Both the position numbers and the translations under genes were made by a program. The notes beneath the pieces were generated by a model. It had not been told where the DNA came from. It did no database searches and saw nothing but the letters and a program-made list of their open reading frames with translations. Shown piece by piece: positions 54,301-60,465 of a DNA stretch of 60,465 nucleotides. Numbering within the stretch: the stretch's first letter is position 1; every line of letters starts with the position of its first letter. The DNA is from JANRKH01 sp964351245 (GTDB taxonomy: Bacteria; Pseudomonadota; Alphaproteobacteria; Rickettsiales; Rickettsiaceae): contig CAYGNF010000003.1 of the NCBI GenBank assembly GCA_964351245.1, positions 1 through 60,465 of the forward strand, in the 5' to 3' direction.

Positions 54301-54304
54301 AATC

Positions 54305-54359
54305 CTTGTGCAAAATTAATATTGATTTTATGACTATCAAAATGCGCACAAGCTATTTT
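54305..54359. terminator. long hairpin between convergent dksA and fliX
   Basis: CTTGTGC (54305-54311) pairs with GCACAAG (54346-54352). TTGAT and ATCAA pair inside it. CTATTTTA follows on the plus strand. Placed between two genes ending toward each other, it is a good candidate terminator for dksA and perhaps both. Confidence 0.55.
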
Positions 54360-54390
54360 ACTACATGTCTTGCTCATAAAGCCATGATAT

Positions 54391-54840
54391 TCAATTATTA
54401 GATGTACTATTTTCTATTTTTGCAATCTCAATTTCTGCTCTGAGCTTGATCTCATCAAGTATAGATGCGAGCTCTATCTCTTCGAAATCTGCCTCTTGTT
54501 TTTGCAAAGTGTATTTTAGATTATGCAGATGCTCTTTTGCAAGTGTGCCAGACACTATAGACACTAATAACTCCTTTAGATAAGATAATATCTCCTTCCC
54601 TCTCAATGCTACTATATTCTTGGCCTTATCTTTGTTGATAATTTCATTGAGAGCAATCAGACTACTTGAATGTTTGATTTGGTTAATATTACTTGCGCTT
54701 TGATCTAAGTAGCTTGGTATATGAGACTGCGCTTTATTATGAATATTTATATCAAAAACCTCTGAAGAATTGACTTTTTGCTCAGATTTTTTATTATGAC
54801 TTTGCCCAGTCTCTTTGCTGGAAATTCCATATATAGTCAT
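54391..54840 (-). CDS. fliX: flagellar assembly regulator FliX
   Basis: 149 residues. The first 75 residues are polar and disordered, as in FliX. The conserved half follows: RGKEILSYLKELLVSIVSGT, HLHNLKYTLQKQEADFEE, then the helical end SILDEIKLRAEIEIAKIE. The last segment matches the FliX pattern (x-I-L-x-E-I-x-L-R-x-x-V/I-E-x-A-K). In Caulobacter FliX binds FlbD and couples early flagellar assembly to sigma-54 promoters. It lies 50 kb from flbD, next to ffh, on the opposite strand. No signal peptide. Confidence 0.78.
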   Translation of the reverse strand: MTIYGISSKETGQSHNKKSEQKVNSSEVFDINIHNKAQSHIPSYLDQSASNINQIKHSSSLIALNEIINKDKAKNIVALRGKEILSYLKELLVSIVSGTLAKEHLHNLKYTLQKQEADFEEIELASILDEIKLRAEIEIAKIENSTSNN

Positions 54841-54905
54841 TCATAATACGATTTATTTGGGATAAATTCTACTATTTTTAACTAATTATTTCTAGAGGAA
54901 GTGCT

Positions 54906-56249
54906 ATGTTCGCTAATTTATCTAAGGGCCTTGTGTCAATATTCGACACATTAAGAAGTAAGGGCAGAATTACTAATGAAGATTTAGATAAAACACTACG
55001 AGAAGTAAGGCTTGCTCTTCTAGAAGCTGATGTATCTCTAGTTATCATTAAAGATTTTATCAACAAAGTGCGCCAAGAGGCAGTAGGTAAAGAAGTCATC
55101 AAATCGGTCAGCGCTGGACAAATGATAATTAAGATCATTCATGATGCATTAATAGACTTGCTAAGAGCTCCAGAGGATGAGATGGAGCTAAATCTAAGAG
55201 CCCAGCCCCCAGTAGCAATATTAATGGCCGGATTGCAAGGTAGCGGCAAAACTACTACTACGGGTAAACTTGCCTTACATCTAAAGATGCAAAAAAAACA
55301 TATATTACTTGTATCTCTTGATATATATAGACCAGCAGCGCGCGAGCAACTCCAGATTATTGGAGGGAATATAGGAGTTCATACTTTAGAGATAATAGAT
55401 AATGAGTCAGTAGATGAGATTTTGATACGCGCTAAAGACTATGCGACAAAAGGTAATTACGACATTGTGATCTATGATACAGCTGGTAGATTAAATATTG
55501 ATGAAGAATTGATCGATGAGTTAAAATATATTAAGTCTCGCACCTCTCCATCTGAGACTTTACTCATTGTAGATAGTTTAATGGGGCAAGACGCAGTAAA
55601 TATAGCTAGAGACTTTAAGGAAGCAATAGGCATTACTGGAGTCATTCTTACTAGAGCCGATGGAGATAGCAGAGGTGGTGCAGCTCTTAGTGTAAGAGCC
55701 ATTACCAACGCGCCTATAAAATTCATGGGTATCGGAGAAAAGCCAGAAAATTTAGAGGTATTTCATCCAGAAAGAATTGCATCCAGGATTCTTGATATGG
55801 GAGATGTAGTATCTCTGGTAGAAAAAGCCATGGAGGTTTCTGAGTCCGAGGAGATGGCTAAAGTTACCAAAAGAATGGAAGCGGGTAAATTTGATTTTAA
55901 CGATTATAAGTTACAATTAATGAATATTCAAAAAATTGGAGGCCTTACAGGTATTCTTGCAATGATGCCAGGTGTAGGAAAAATAAAAGACAAGATTAGC
56001 GCAGAGAAATTATCGGAGAAGCCTATTAAAACTCAGGTAGCTATCATTAACTCTATGACTAAAAAAGAAAGGAGATGGCCCGAAATACTCAACGCATCAA
56101 GAAAAAAGCGAATTGCAGCGGGCTCTGGCTCTACAGTCCCTGATATCAATAAGTTGATAAAACAATACATGCAAATATCTACCACTATGAAGAAGATGAA
56201 GAATATGGATAAAAAAACTTTACTCAGAAGCCTGCAAGGCATGATGTGA
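54906..56249 (+). CDS. ffh: signal recognition particle protein Ffh
   Basis: 447 residues. N domain (FANLSKGLVSIFDTLRSKGR), G domain with GLQGSGKTTTTGKLA, DIYRPAAREQL, DTAGRLNIDEEL and TRADGDSRGGAAL, then an M domain (about 300-447; IQKIGGLTGILAMMPG and a Met-rich end). It targets membrane proteins to FtsY. The stop overlaps the bolA start as GTGA. Confidence 0.97.
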   Translation: MFANLSKGLVSIFDTLRSKGRITNEDLDKTLREVRLALLEADVSLVIIKDFINKVRQEAVGKEVIKSVSAGQMIIKIIHDALIDLLRAPEDEMELNLRAQPPVAILMAGLQGSGKTTTTGKLALHLKMQKKHILLVSLDIYRPAAREQLQIIGGNIGVHTLEIIDNESVDEILIRAKDYATKGNYDIVIYDTAGRLNIDEELIDELKYIKSRTSPSETLLIVDSLMGQDAVNIARDFKEAIGITGVILTRADGDSRGGAALSVRAITNAPIKFMGIGEKPENLEVFHPERIASRILDMGDVVSLVEKAMEVSESEEMAKVTKRMEAGKFDFNDYKLQLMNIQKIGGLTGILAMMPGVGKIKDKISAEKLSEKPIKTQVAIINSMTKKERRWPEILNASRKKRIAAGSGSTVPDINKLIKQYMQISTTMKKMKNMDKKTLLRSLQGMM

Positions 56250-56548
56250 TTATGATCTCCCAGCATAATTCACAAAATCAGGAGAAGATCAATAGAATAA
56301 AAAATCTATTATCAGATTTATCCCCAGTCCAGATAAAGGTTGAAGACGAAAGTTATAAGCATCAAGGGCACTATGAGAGTTCAGAAAATACCATTTTCCC
56401 ATCTCACGTGAAGATTACTATTATTTCTGATATGTTTACAGGGGTCTCTCTAGTGCAGAGACATAAGCTTGTGAATTTTGCTCTTGCTTCTGCATTTACA
56501 GCAGGGCTACATGCAGCTCAAATAACCGCTCGGGCTCCTGACGAATAA
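56246..56548 (+). CDS. BolA family protein
   Basis: 100 residues; GTG start inside the ffh stop with AAGG upstream, though the ATG at 56252 is also possible. The BolA pattern is present: SPVQIKVEDESYKHQGHYES, HVKITIISDMFTGVSLVQRH, then LASAFTAGLHAAQITARAP. BolA proteins work with glutaredoxins in iron-sulfur and iron regulation. It lies in an operon with ffh and comF. Confidence 0.92.
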   Translation: MIMISQHNSQNQEKINRIKNLLSDLSPVQIKVEDESYKHQGHYESSENTIFPSHVKITIISDMFTGVSLVQRHKLVNFALASAFTAGLHAAQITARAPDE

Positions 56549-56575
56549 ATAATAGAATATTTCTGGTTACACAAA

Positions 56576-57304
56576 ATGCTCATCCCCACTCTTAGATCCT
56601 ATATTCACGAGGTGATTGACTTTCTTATGCCAAGTAGATGTATAGATTGCGGGGATATTATTGCATCGCCGAACTCTATGTGTATAAAATGTTGGCCCCG
56701 ATATTCATTCATCGAGGACCCTTGTTGTAATATTTGCGGAAGAATGTTAGATGTTGATGTGCATGGATCAAAATCCATAGTATGTGGATTATGTATACAA
56801 TCTAGACCAGATTATGATTTAGCCAGAAGTCTTTTGAAGTTTGACGATGTTTCCAAATCTATAATACATAATTTTAAGTATCGTGATAAGACCTATGTAT
56901 CAAAATTTTTTGCACAATTATTGTCTAATAGATATGCTCACTTGATTAATTCAGCAAATATTGTGACTTGCGTTCCTATGCATAAATATAAAAGAATTTT
57001 TAGACTTTATAATCAATCTCAATTATTAGCTGCAGATATTGCATCAATAGCAGGTAAAAAATTTCGTCCTGATCTTATTGCCAAATTGTACAACACTAAA
57101 TCCCAATCTTCACTGACAAAATCACAAAGAAAAAGTAATCTGAGCTCTAGTTTTGAGGTCTTAGAAAATTTAAAAGAAATGACCATTTTATTGGTAGATG
57201 ATGTTATTACCACAGAAGCCACAATAAATACTTGCGCCAAAGCCCTGAAGAAGGCCGGGGCCCAGAAAGTATATTGTATAACGATAGCAAAAAATTATTT
57301 CTAA
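56576..57304 (+). CDS. ComF family phosphoribosyltransferase-like protein
   Basis: 242 residues. N-terminal double zinc finger (CIDCGDI, CIKCW, then CCNICGRM and CGLCIQ). The phosphoribosyltransferase fold has LLKFDDVSKSIIHNFKYRDK, VTCVPMHKYKRIFRLYNQSQ, and the PRPP motif ILLVDDVITTEATI. It is linked to DNA uptake in transformable bacteria, though its step is not well defined. Together with dprA it hints at competence. It ends the ffh-bolA-comF operon. Confidence 0.9.
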   Translation: MLIPTLRSYIHEVIDFLMPSRCIDCGDIIASPNSMCIKCWPRYSFIEDPCCNICGRMLDVDVHGSKSIVCGLCIQSRPDYDLARSLLKFDDVSKSIIHNFKYRDKTYVSKFFAQLLSNRYAHLINSANIVTCVPMHKYKRIFRLYNQSQLLAADIASIAGKKFRPDLIAKLYNTKSQSSLTKSQRKSNLSSSFEVLENLKEMTILLVDDVITTEATINTCAKALKKAGAQKVYCITIAKNYF

Positions 57305-57501
57305 TCTAGCGCATAAGATTCAATGAGATGCACCAACTCATCCTAAGTAAGTATGAATATTTTTTATCGCTATATTCGTCTCAAAAAATCTGTACAATTA
57401 AATTTAAATATAATAAGTTCTTGATATAATAAGGCATTGTCTTAATTTAGCGCGTAACCGTTTTATAGTTTATAGAATTACGGCAATATAGTTTAATCAG
57501 G

Positions 57502-57525
57502 GGAAGGCCGCTTAGGAAGCCTTCT
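57502..57525 (+). other. GC-rich hairpin before ubiE
   Basis: GAAGGC (57503-57508) pairs with GCCTTC (57519-57524), with a 10-base loop. It stands out in an AT-rich 284-base gap that holds no gene (57305-57588). It could belong to the comF terminator, to the ubiE leader or to a small RNA. Confidence 0.3.
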
Positions 57526-57588
57526 GCTTGCACGAAGTATGTATAAGAGCAATATGTTTTTGAACTCTATTTTTACAATATATCAAAT

Positions 57589-58359
57589 ATGATCCAAGAA
57601 TCATCACAGAACGCAGAACCCAAGAAAGATCAAGAAGTGTTTTTTGGGCGCAAAAAAGTGAGCCACAAAACAAAGCAGAGTCTAATCCACGATTTATTTT
57701 CTAGCGTTGCGGGTAATTATGATTGCATGAATGATTTAATGAGTATGGGGCTTCATAGAATGTGGAAGAATGAATTTTGCCTAATGCACAATAATCCAGA
57801 AGGTAATATTTTAGATATGGCGGGTGGAACAGGTGATATAGCCTCAAGATTGCACTCATTATCTCCTGATAATACAAAAATTACCTTATGCGATCTTAAT
57901 CAAGATATGATTGTACAGGGCAGAAGGAAGCATTATGATAATAATATTCTAAGCATTAGTTACGTGAATGCTGCGGCAGAAAACCTTCCATTCGAGAATA
58001 ATTCTTTCGATTATTATAGTGTTGCATTTGGCATCAGAAATTTCGCTAATATCAATGATAGTTTAAGTGAAGCTAGAAGAGTATTAAAACCTGGAGGGAG
58101 ATTTTTGTGTCTAGAATTTTCAAAGCCCCAAAGCTTGGTTTTGTCTCAACTATATGGATTGTATTCAGGACTAGTTATTCCAAATCTCGGATCATTATTT
58201 GGAGATAGAGAATCGTACCAATATCTTGTTGATAGTATAGAGACATTTTACCCAGCAGATATATTTGCTGCATTGATCAAAGATCAAGGATTTGATGATG
58301 TGTCATATCGATATTTATCAGGAGGAATAGTAGCAATACATTCTGCATATAAAAAATGA
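57589..58359 (+). CDS. ubiE: ubiquinone/menaquinone C-methyltransferase
   Basis: 256 residues. HDLFSSVAGNYDCMNDLMS and GLHRMWKNEF near the N-terminus, the SAM site ILDMAGGTGDIA, then FGIRNFANINDSLSEARRVL and PGGRFLCLEFSKP. It methylates the benzoquinol ring in ubiquinone synthesis (menaquinone also in some bacteria). The stop overlaps the ubiB start as ATGA. Confidence 0.96.
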   Translation: MIQESSQNAEPKKDQEVFFGRKKVSHKTKQSLIHDLFSSVAGNYDCMNDLMSMGLHRMWKNEFCLMHNNPEGNILDMAGGTGDIASRLHSLSPDNTKITLCDLNQDMIVQGRRKHYDNNILSISYVNAAAENLPFENNSFDYYSVAFGIRNFANINDSLSEARRVLKPGGRFLCLEFSKPQSLVLSQLYGLYSGLVIPNLGSLFGDRESYQYLVDSIETFYPADIFAALIKDQGFDDVSYRYLSGGIVAIHSAYKK

Positions 58360-59732
58360 AAATATTACACAGCCTAATCTCTCTTGTCTTTTTTCTTAGA
58401 AAAGTCTCGAGACTTGGATTATTGATATATATATCTGAGAAAACTTTTTCAAAGCAGTTATATTTTCTGAGTCTAATTTTCGCCCCCATTAAAACTCTTT
58501 TCCATTTTTCTGGTACTTCGCAATATAATTTAGCTACAAATATTGAAAAACTAGGCCCTGTCTTTGTAAAATTCGGACAAACACTTTCTACAAGGCCAGA
58601 TATAATAGGAGAAGATATTGCGAGTTCTCTAAGATCTTTGCAGGATAGATTAGAGCCCTTTGATACTGTTATCGCTAAGAAGATTATTGAAAAAGAGTTA
58701 AGAAGTACTATAGAATCTGTGTTTAGTGAATTTGATGAGCAGCCTATAGCATCTGCAACTATATCGCAAGTCTACAAAGCAAAGCTAAAAAACTCTGAGA
58801 TTGTGGCCGTTAAAGTGCTAAGACCCACCATCATACTATCGTATCAGAGAGACATATCGGTACTTAGATCTATTGCGCATTTAGTGAAGTTTTGTTGCAC
58901 AAGTTTTAAGCATATCAAGATAATTGAGTCCGTCAAAATTTTTGAAAAAACTATGAAATCAGAGATGGATTTTAGAAACGAGGCTGCATATTGCTCTGCC
59001 ATGAGGGATAATTTTATGGCAGATACAAGCGTCGTGATACCTCATATATATTGGGATTATACCACAAGTAAGATATTAGTACTGGAGTGGATTGATGGTA
59101 TATCAATCTATAGTAAAGAATCTTTGATGAGCAATGGAGCGGATTTAACAGATGTACTTGCCAAACTAGCAGTTGCATTTTTTAATCAAGCATTTAGAGA
59201 TGGGTTTTTTCACGCAGATTTGCACCCAGGCAATATTTTGATTACAAAGCATGGGCAAATCGCTTTTATAGATTTTGGCATTATTAGCTTTTTATCTGAA
59301 AGAGATAGGTTAGCAATGGCTGAGATATTATATTGCTTAATATGTAGAGATTATTATAGAGTGGCAGAAATTCATAGAGATATTGGTTTTGTGCCCCAGG
59401 ATATAAATCTCCAAGAATTTTCTATTGTCTGTAGAATTGCCGGAGAGCCGATGGTGAATAAATCAGCTAATGCAGTCTCTGTAGGGAATTTATTAGATAG
59501 TTTGCATAAGATTACTAATGAGTTCGGTATGGAGACCCAGCCGCAACTACTGATGCTACAAAAAACTATATTAGTCCTTGAGGGTATTGGTAAAATTTTA
59601 GCGCCCGAGGTCAACATGTGGCATTTGGCAGAGCCTTGGATAAAAAAATGGGCATCAAAGAATCTAGGATTTGATGCAAAGGTCACCAGAGTTCTAAGAG
59701 AGTATTTAAGAGCCGTAATCAAGAAGAGCTAA
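58356..59732 (+). CDS. ubiB: ubiquinone biosynthesis kinase-like protein UbiB
   Basis: 458 residues. The ABC1/UbiB features are all there: GPVFVKFGQTLSTRPDIIGE, the Ala-rich QPIASATISQVYKAKL, VAVKVLRPTI with the Lys, VLEWIDGI, then FHADLHPGNILI and AFIDFGII as the catalytic loop. The C-terminal hydrophobic tail is short. It supports coenzyme Q synthesis, probably by helping lipid intermediates out of the membrane. It is coupled to ubiE. Confidence 0.96.
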   Translation: MKILHSLISLVFFLRKVSRLGLLIYISEKTFSKQLYFLSLIFAPIKTLFHFSGTSQYNLATNIEKLGPVFVKFGQTLSTRPDIIGEDIASSLRSLQDRLEPFDTVIAKKIIEKELRSTIESVFSEFDEQPIASATISQVYKAKLKNSEIVAVKVLRPTIILSYQRDISVLRSIAHLVKFCCTSFKHIKIIESVKIFEKTMKSEMDFRNEAAYCSAMRDNFMADTSVVIPHIYWDYTTSKILVLEWIDGISIYSKESLMSNGADLTDVLAKLAVAFFNQAFRDGFFHADLHPGNILITKHGQIAFIDFGIISFLSERDRLAMAEILYCLICRDYYRVAEIHRDIGFVPQDINLQEFSIVCRIAGEPMVNKSANAVSVGNLLDSLHKITNEFGMETQPQLLMLQKTILVLEGIGKILAPEVNMWHLAEPWIKKWASKNLGFDAKVTRVLREYLRAVIKKS

Positions 59733-59897
59733 ATCTTAATCTATAATCTAGGTTTCTAGCCCACTCATCACTATTTTGATACAGAGAAGGATTACATCTA
59801 GTCTTATACTATTTCACCCTTCTTTTTGGCCATTATATTTGATTTTATTACGCACAAGGAACCCAAATAATCTATCTAATATCAGTGCTATGAATAA

Positions 59898-59941
59898 CAA
59901 GCATTACATACAAAGCTAGTCAAGACATGATGTAATGCTTG
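59898..59941. repeat. 12-base perfect inverted repeat
   Basis: CAAGCATTACAT (59898-59909) and ATGTAATGCTTG (59930-59941), 20 bases apart. AATAA and TTATT extend the arms beyond a small bulge. It lies between ubiB and the rRNA promoter and may be the ubiB terminator. Confidence 0.6.
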
Positions 59942-59990
59942 GTTTATTCGATTTATATGATACTAACTCATATATTTTTTAAAAAGCCTG

Positions 59991-60019
59991 TTGACATGGT
60001 GTTTAAAACTGTATATAAA
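59991..60019 (+). promoter_or_regulatory. 23S rRNA promoter
   Basis: Perfect TTGACA (59991-59996), 17-base spacer, TATAAA (60014-60019). The expected start point is about 60026, some 170 bases before the mature 23S end. It is the best sigma-70 promoter in the window. Confidence 0.75.
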
Positions 60020-60147
60020 ACGAGAACGCAGAACGAAAGTCTGCAGCTGTTAGAATAGTAAATGAAGACAAATTTTTAATATTTAATTATATTATCCCAA
60101 CACCGTTTAATATATCAGTTCAACTGATTACAAAGACGAGTTGGATA

Positions 60148-60174
60148 CTGCTACAGAATTAGTTCTGTATGCAG
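60148..60174 (+). other. hairpin in the 23S rRNA leader
   Basis: CTGC-TACAGAA, loop TTAG, TTCTGTA-(T)-GCAG: eleven pairs with one bulged base. It sits about 22 bases before the rRNA start and may be an antitermination or processing element. Confidence 0.5.
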
Positions 60175-60196
60175 CATTGTTCTTAAACAAGAAGAA

Positions 60197-60465
60197 AAAT
60201 AAATAATAAAGAGCATTTGGTGGATGCCTTGGCATTAGAAGGCGATGAAGGACGTAATACGCTGCGATAAGCTTCGGGGAGTTGCGAATAAACCGTGATC
60301 CGAAGATCTCCGAATGGGGAAACCCACCTATTTATAGGTATCTTTAGATGAATACATAGTCTAAAGAAGTAAACCCAGGGAATTGAAATATCTTAGTACC
60401 GGGAGCAAAGGCCATCAACCGAGAGTCCCGGAGAAGGGCCAAGCGAACGCCGACCAGGCAAGTCG
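60197..60465 (+). rRNA. 23S ribosomal RNA, 5' end (partial)
   Basis: The 5' region of 23S is unmistakable: GGTGGATGCCTTGGCATTAG from 60219, GGCGATGAAGGACGTAATAC, TCCGAATGGGGAAACCCACC, and ATCAACCGAGAG. The start is set by alignment of GGTGGATGCC with E. coli position 23 and may be off by a few bases. The gene leaves the window at the right edge. It follows ubiB rather than 16S rRNA and tRNAs, as in other Rickettsiales with split rRNA operons. Confidence 0.97.

Larger units (their letters stand above)
59733..60196 (+). other. intergenic region, ubiB to 23S rRNA
   Basis: 464 bases with no gene. It holds a 12-base inverted repeat (59898-59941), a strong promoter (59991-60019) and a leader of about 170 bases with a hairpin (60148-60174: TACAGAA-TTAG-TTCTGTA flanked by CTGC/GCAG). 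No 16S rRNA or tRNA precedes the 23S gene. Confidence 0.7.

Noticed and set aside
59733..60196. 16S rRNA or tRNA genes upstream of 23S
   Set aside because: No conserved 16S segment or cloverleaf was found in the gap; only the promoter, repeats and leader.
1..60465. CRISPR array, prophage or insertion sequence
   Set aside because: No spaced direct repeats, no transposase or phage proteins among the open frames; the only mobile-like item is the small inverted-repeat segment at 31.3-31.5 kb.

Overview
The window is AT-rich, densely coded bacterial chromosome. It looks like a flagellated member of the Rickettsiales, most like the Midichloriaceae. The clues are: a Tlc-type ATP/ADP translocase; the long rickettsial isocitrate dehydrogenase; a 23S rRNA gene with no 16S gene in front of it; the alphaproteobacterial regulators TrcR (DUF1013), GapR (DUF2312), FlbD and FliX; a small single-HKD phospholipase D; and many overlapping start/stop codons. 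The family assignment is inference. No transposase, prophage or CRISPR array was seen.

Layout. 1-9.3 kb: the end of topA, icd, then flagellar block 1: flbD on + and the minus-strand operon flgI-flgJ-(flgN-like)-flgK-flgL-fliW. 9.3-20.4 kb: rmlC, a short divergent pgi, an outer-membrane barrel protein, gmk, pheST, a Bax-inhibitor-1 protein, and an MFS transporter-phaC pair. 20.4-31.2 kb: rne, yihY, hemC, tlc, trcR with a coupled 52-residue lipoprotein gene, birA-trmJ-holA, tRNA-Lys, tRNA-Thr, rpsP and rpmG. 31.2-40.4 kb: tRNA-Phe, an M23 peptidase, a peroxiredoxin, dprA, flagellar block 2 (fliK-flgD behind a good sigma-54 promoter) and scoAB. 40.4-46 kb: an unknown membrane protein, tsaD, skp, rpiB, another unknown, gapR, dcd and secB. 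46-48.5 kb: flagellar block 3 (flgG-flgA-flgH). 48.5-60.5 kb: cupredoxin-FTR1, yciB, sua5, pld, gltA, dksA, fliX, ffh-bolA-comF, ubiE-ubiB and the start of the 23S rRNA gene.

How the parts work together. The flagellar genes cover rod (FlgG, FlgJ), rings (FlgI, FlgH, FlgA), hook cap and length control (FlgD, FliK), hook-filament junction (FlgK, FlgL), a chaperone candidate and FliW. The FlbD/FliX pair and the sigma-54 promoter before fliK suggest a Caulobacter-like hierarchy kept in an intracellular bacterium. PhaC, MFS and ScoAB point to polyhydroxybutyrate/acetoacetate turnover; GltA and Icd to a TCA cycle; Tlc to nucleotide exchange with the host; UbiE/UbiB to ubiquinone-based respiration.

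The most unusual items are the FliW plus FlbD/FliX combination, the enlarged FlgD (two cap-type repeats) and FlgK, the short PGI, the hidden lipoprotein gene, two unknown membrane proteins, and long nested hairpins between several convergent gene pairs. I do not see a wholly new multi-gene system; the flagellar regulatory set is the best candidate for follow-up.
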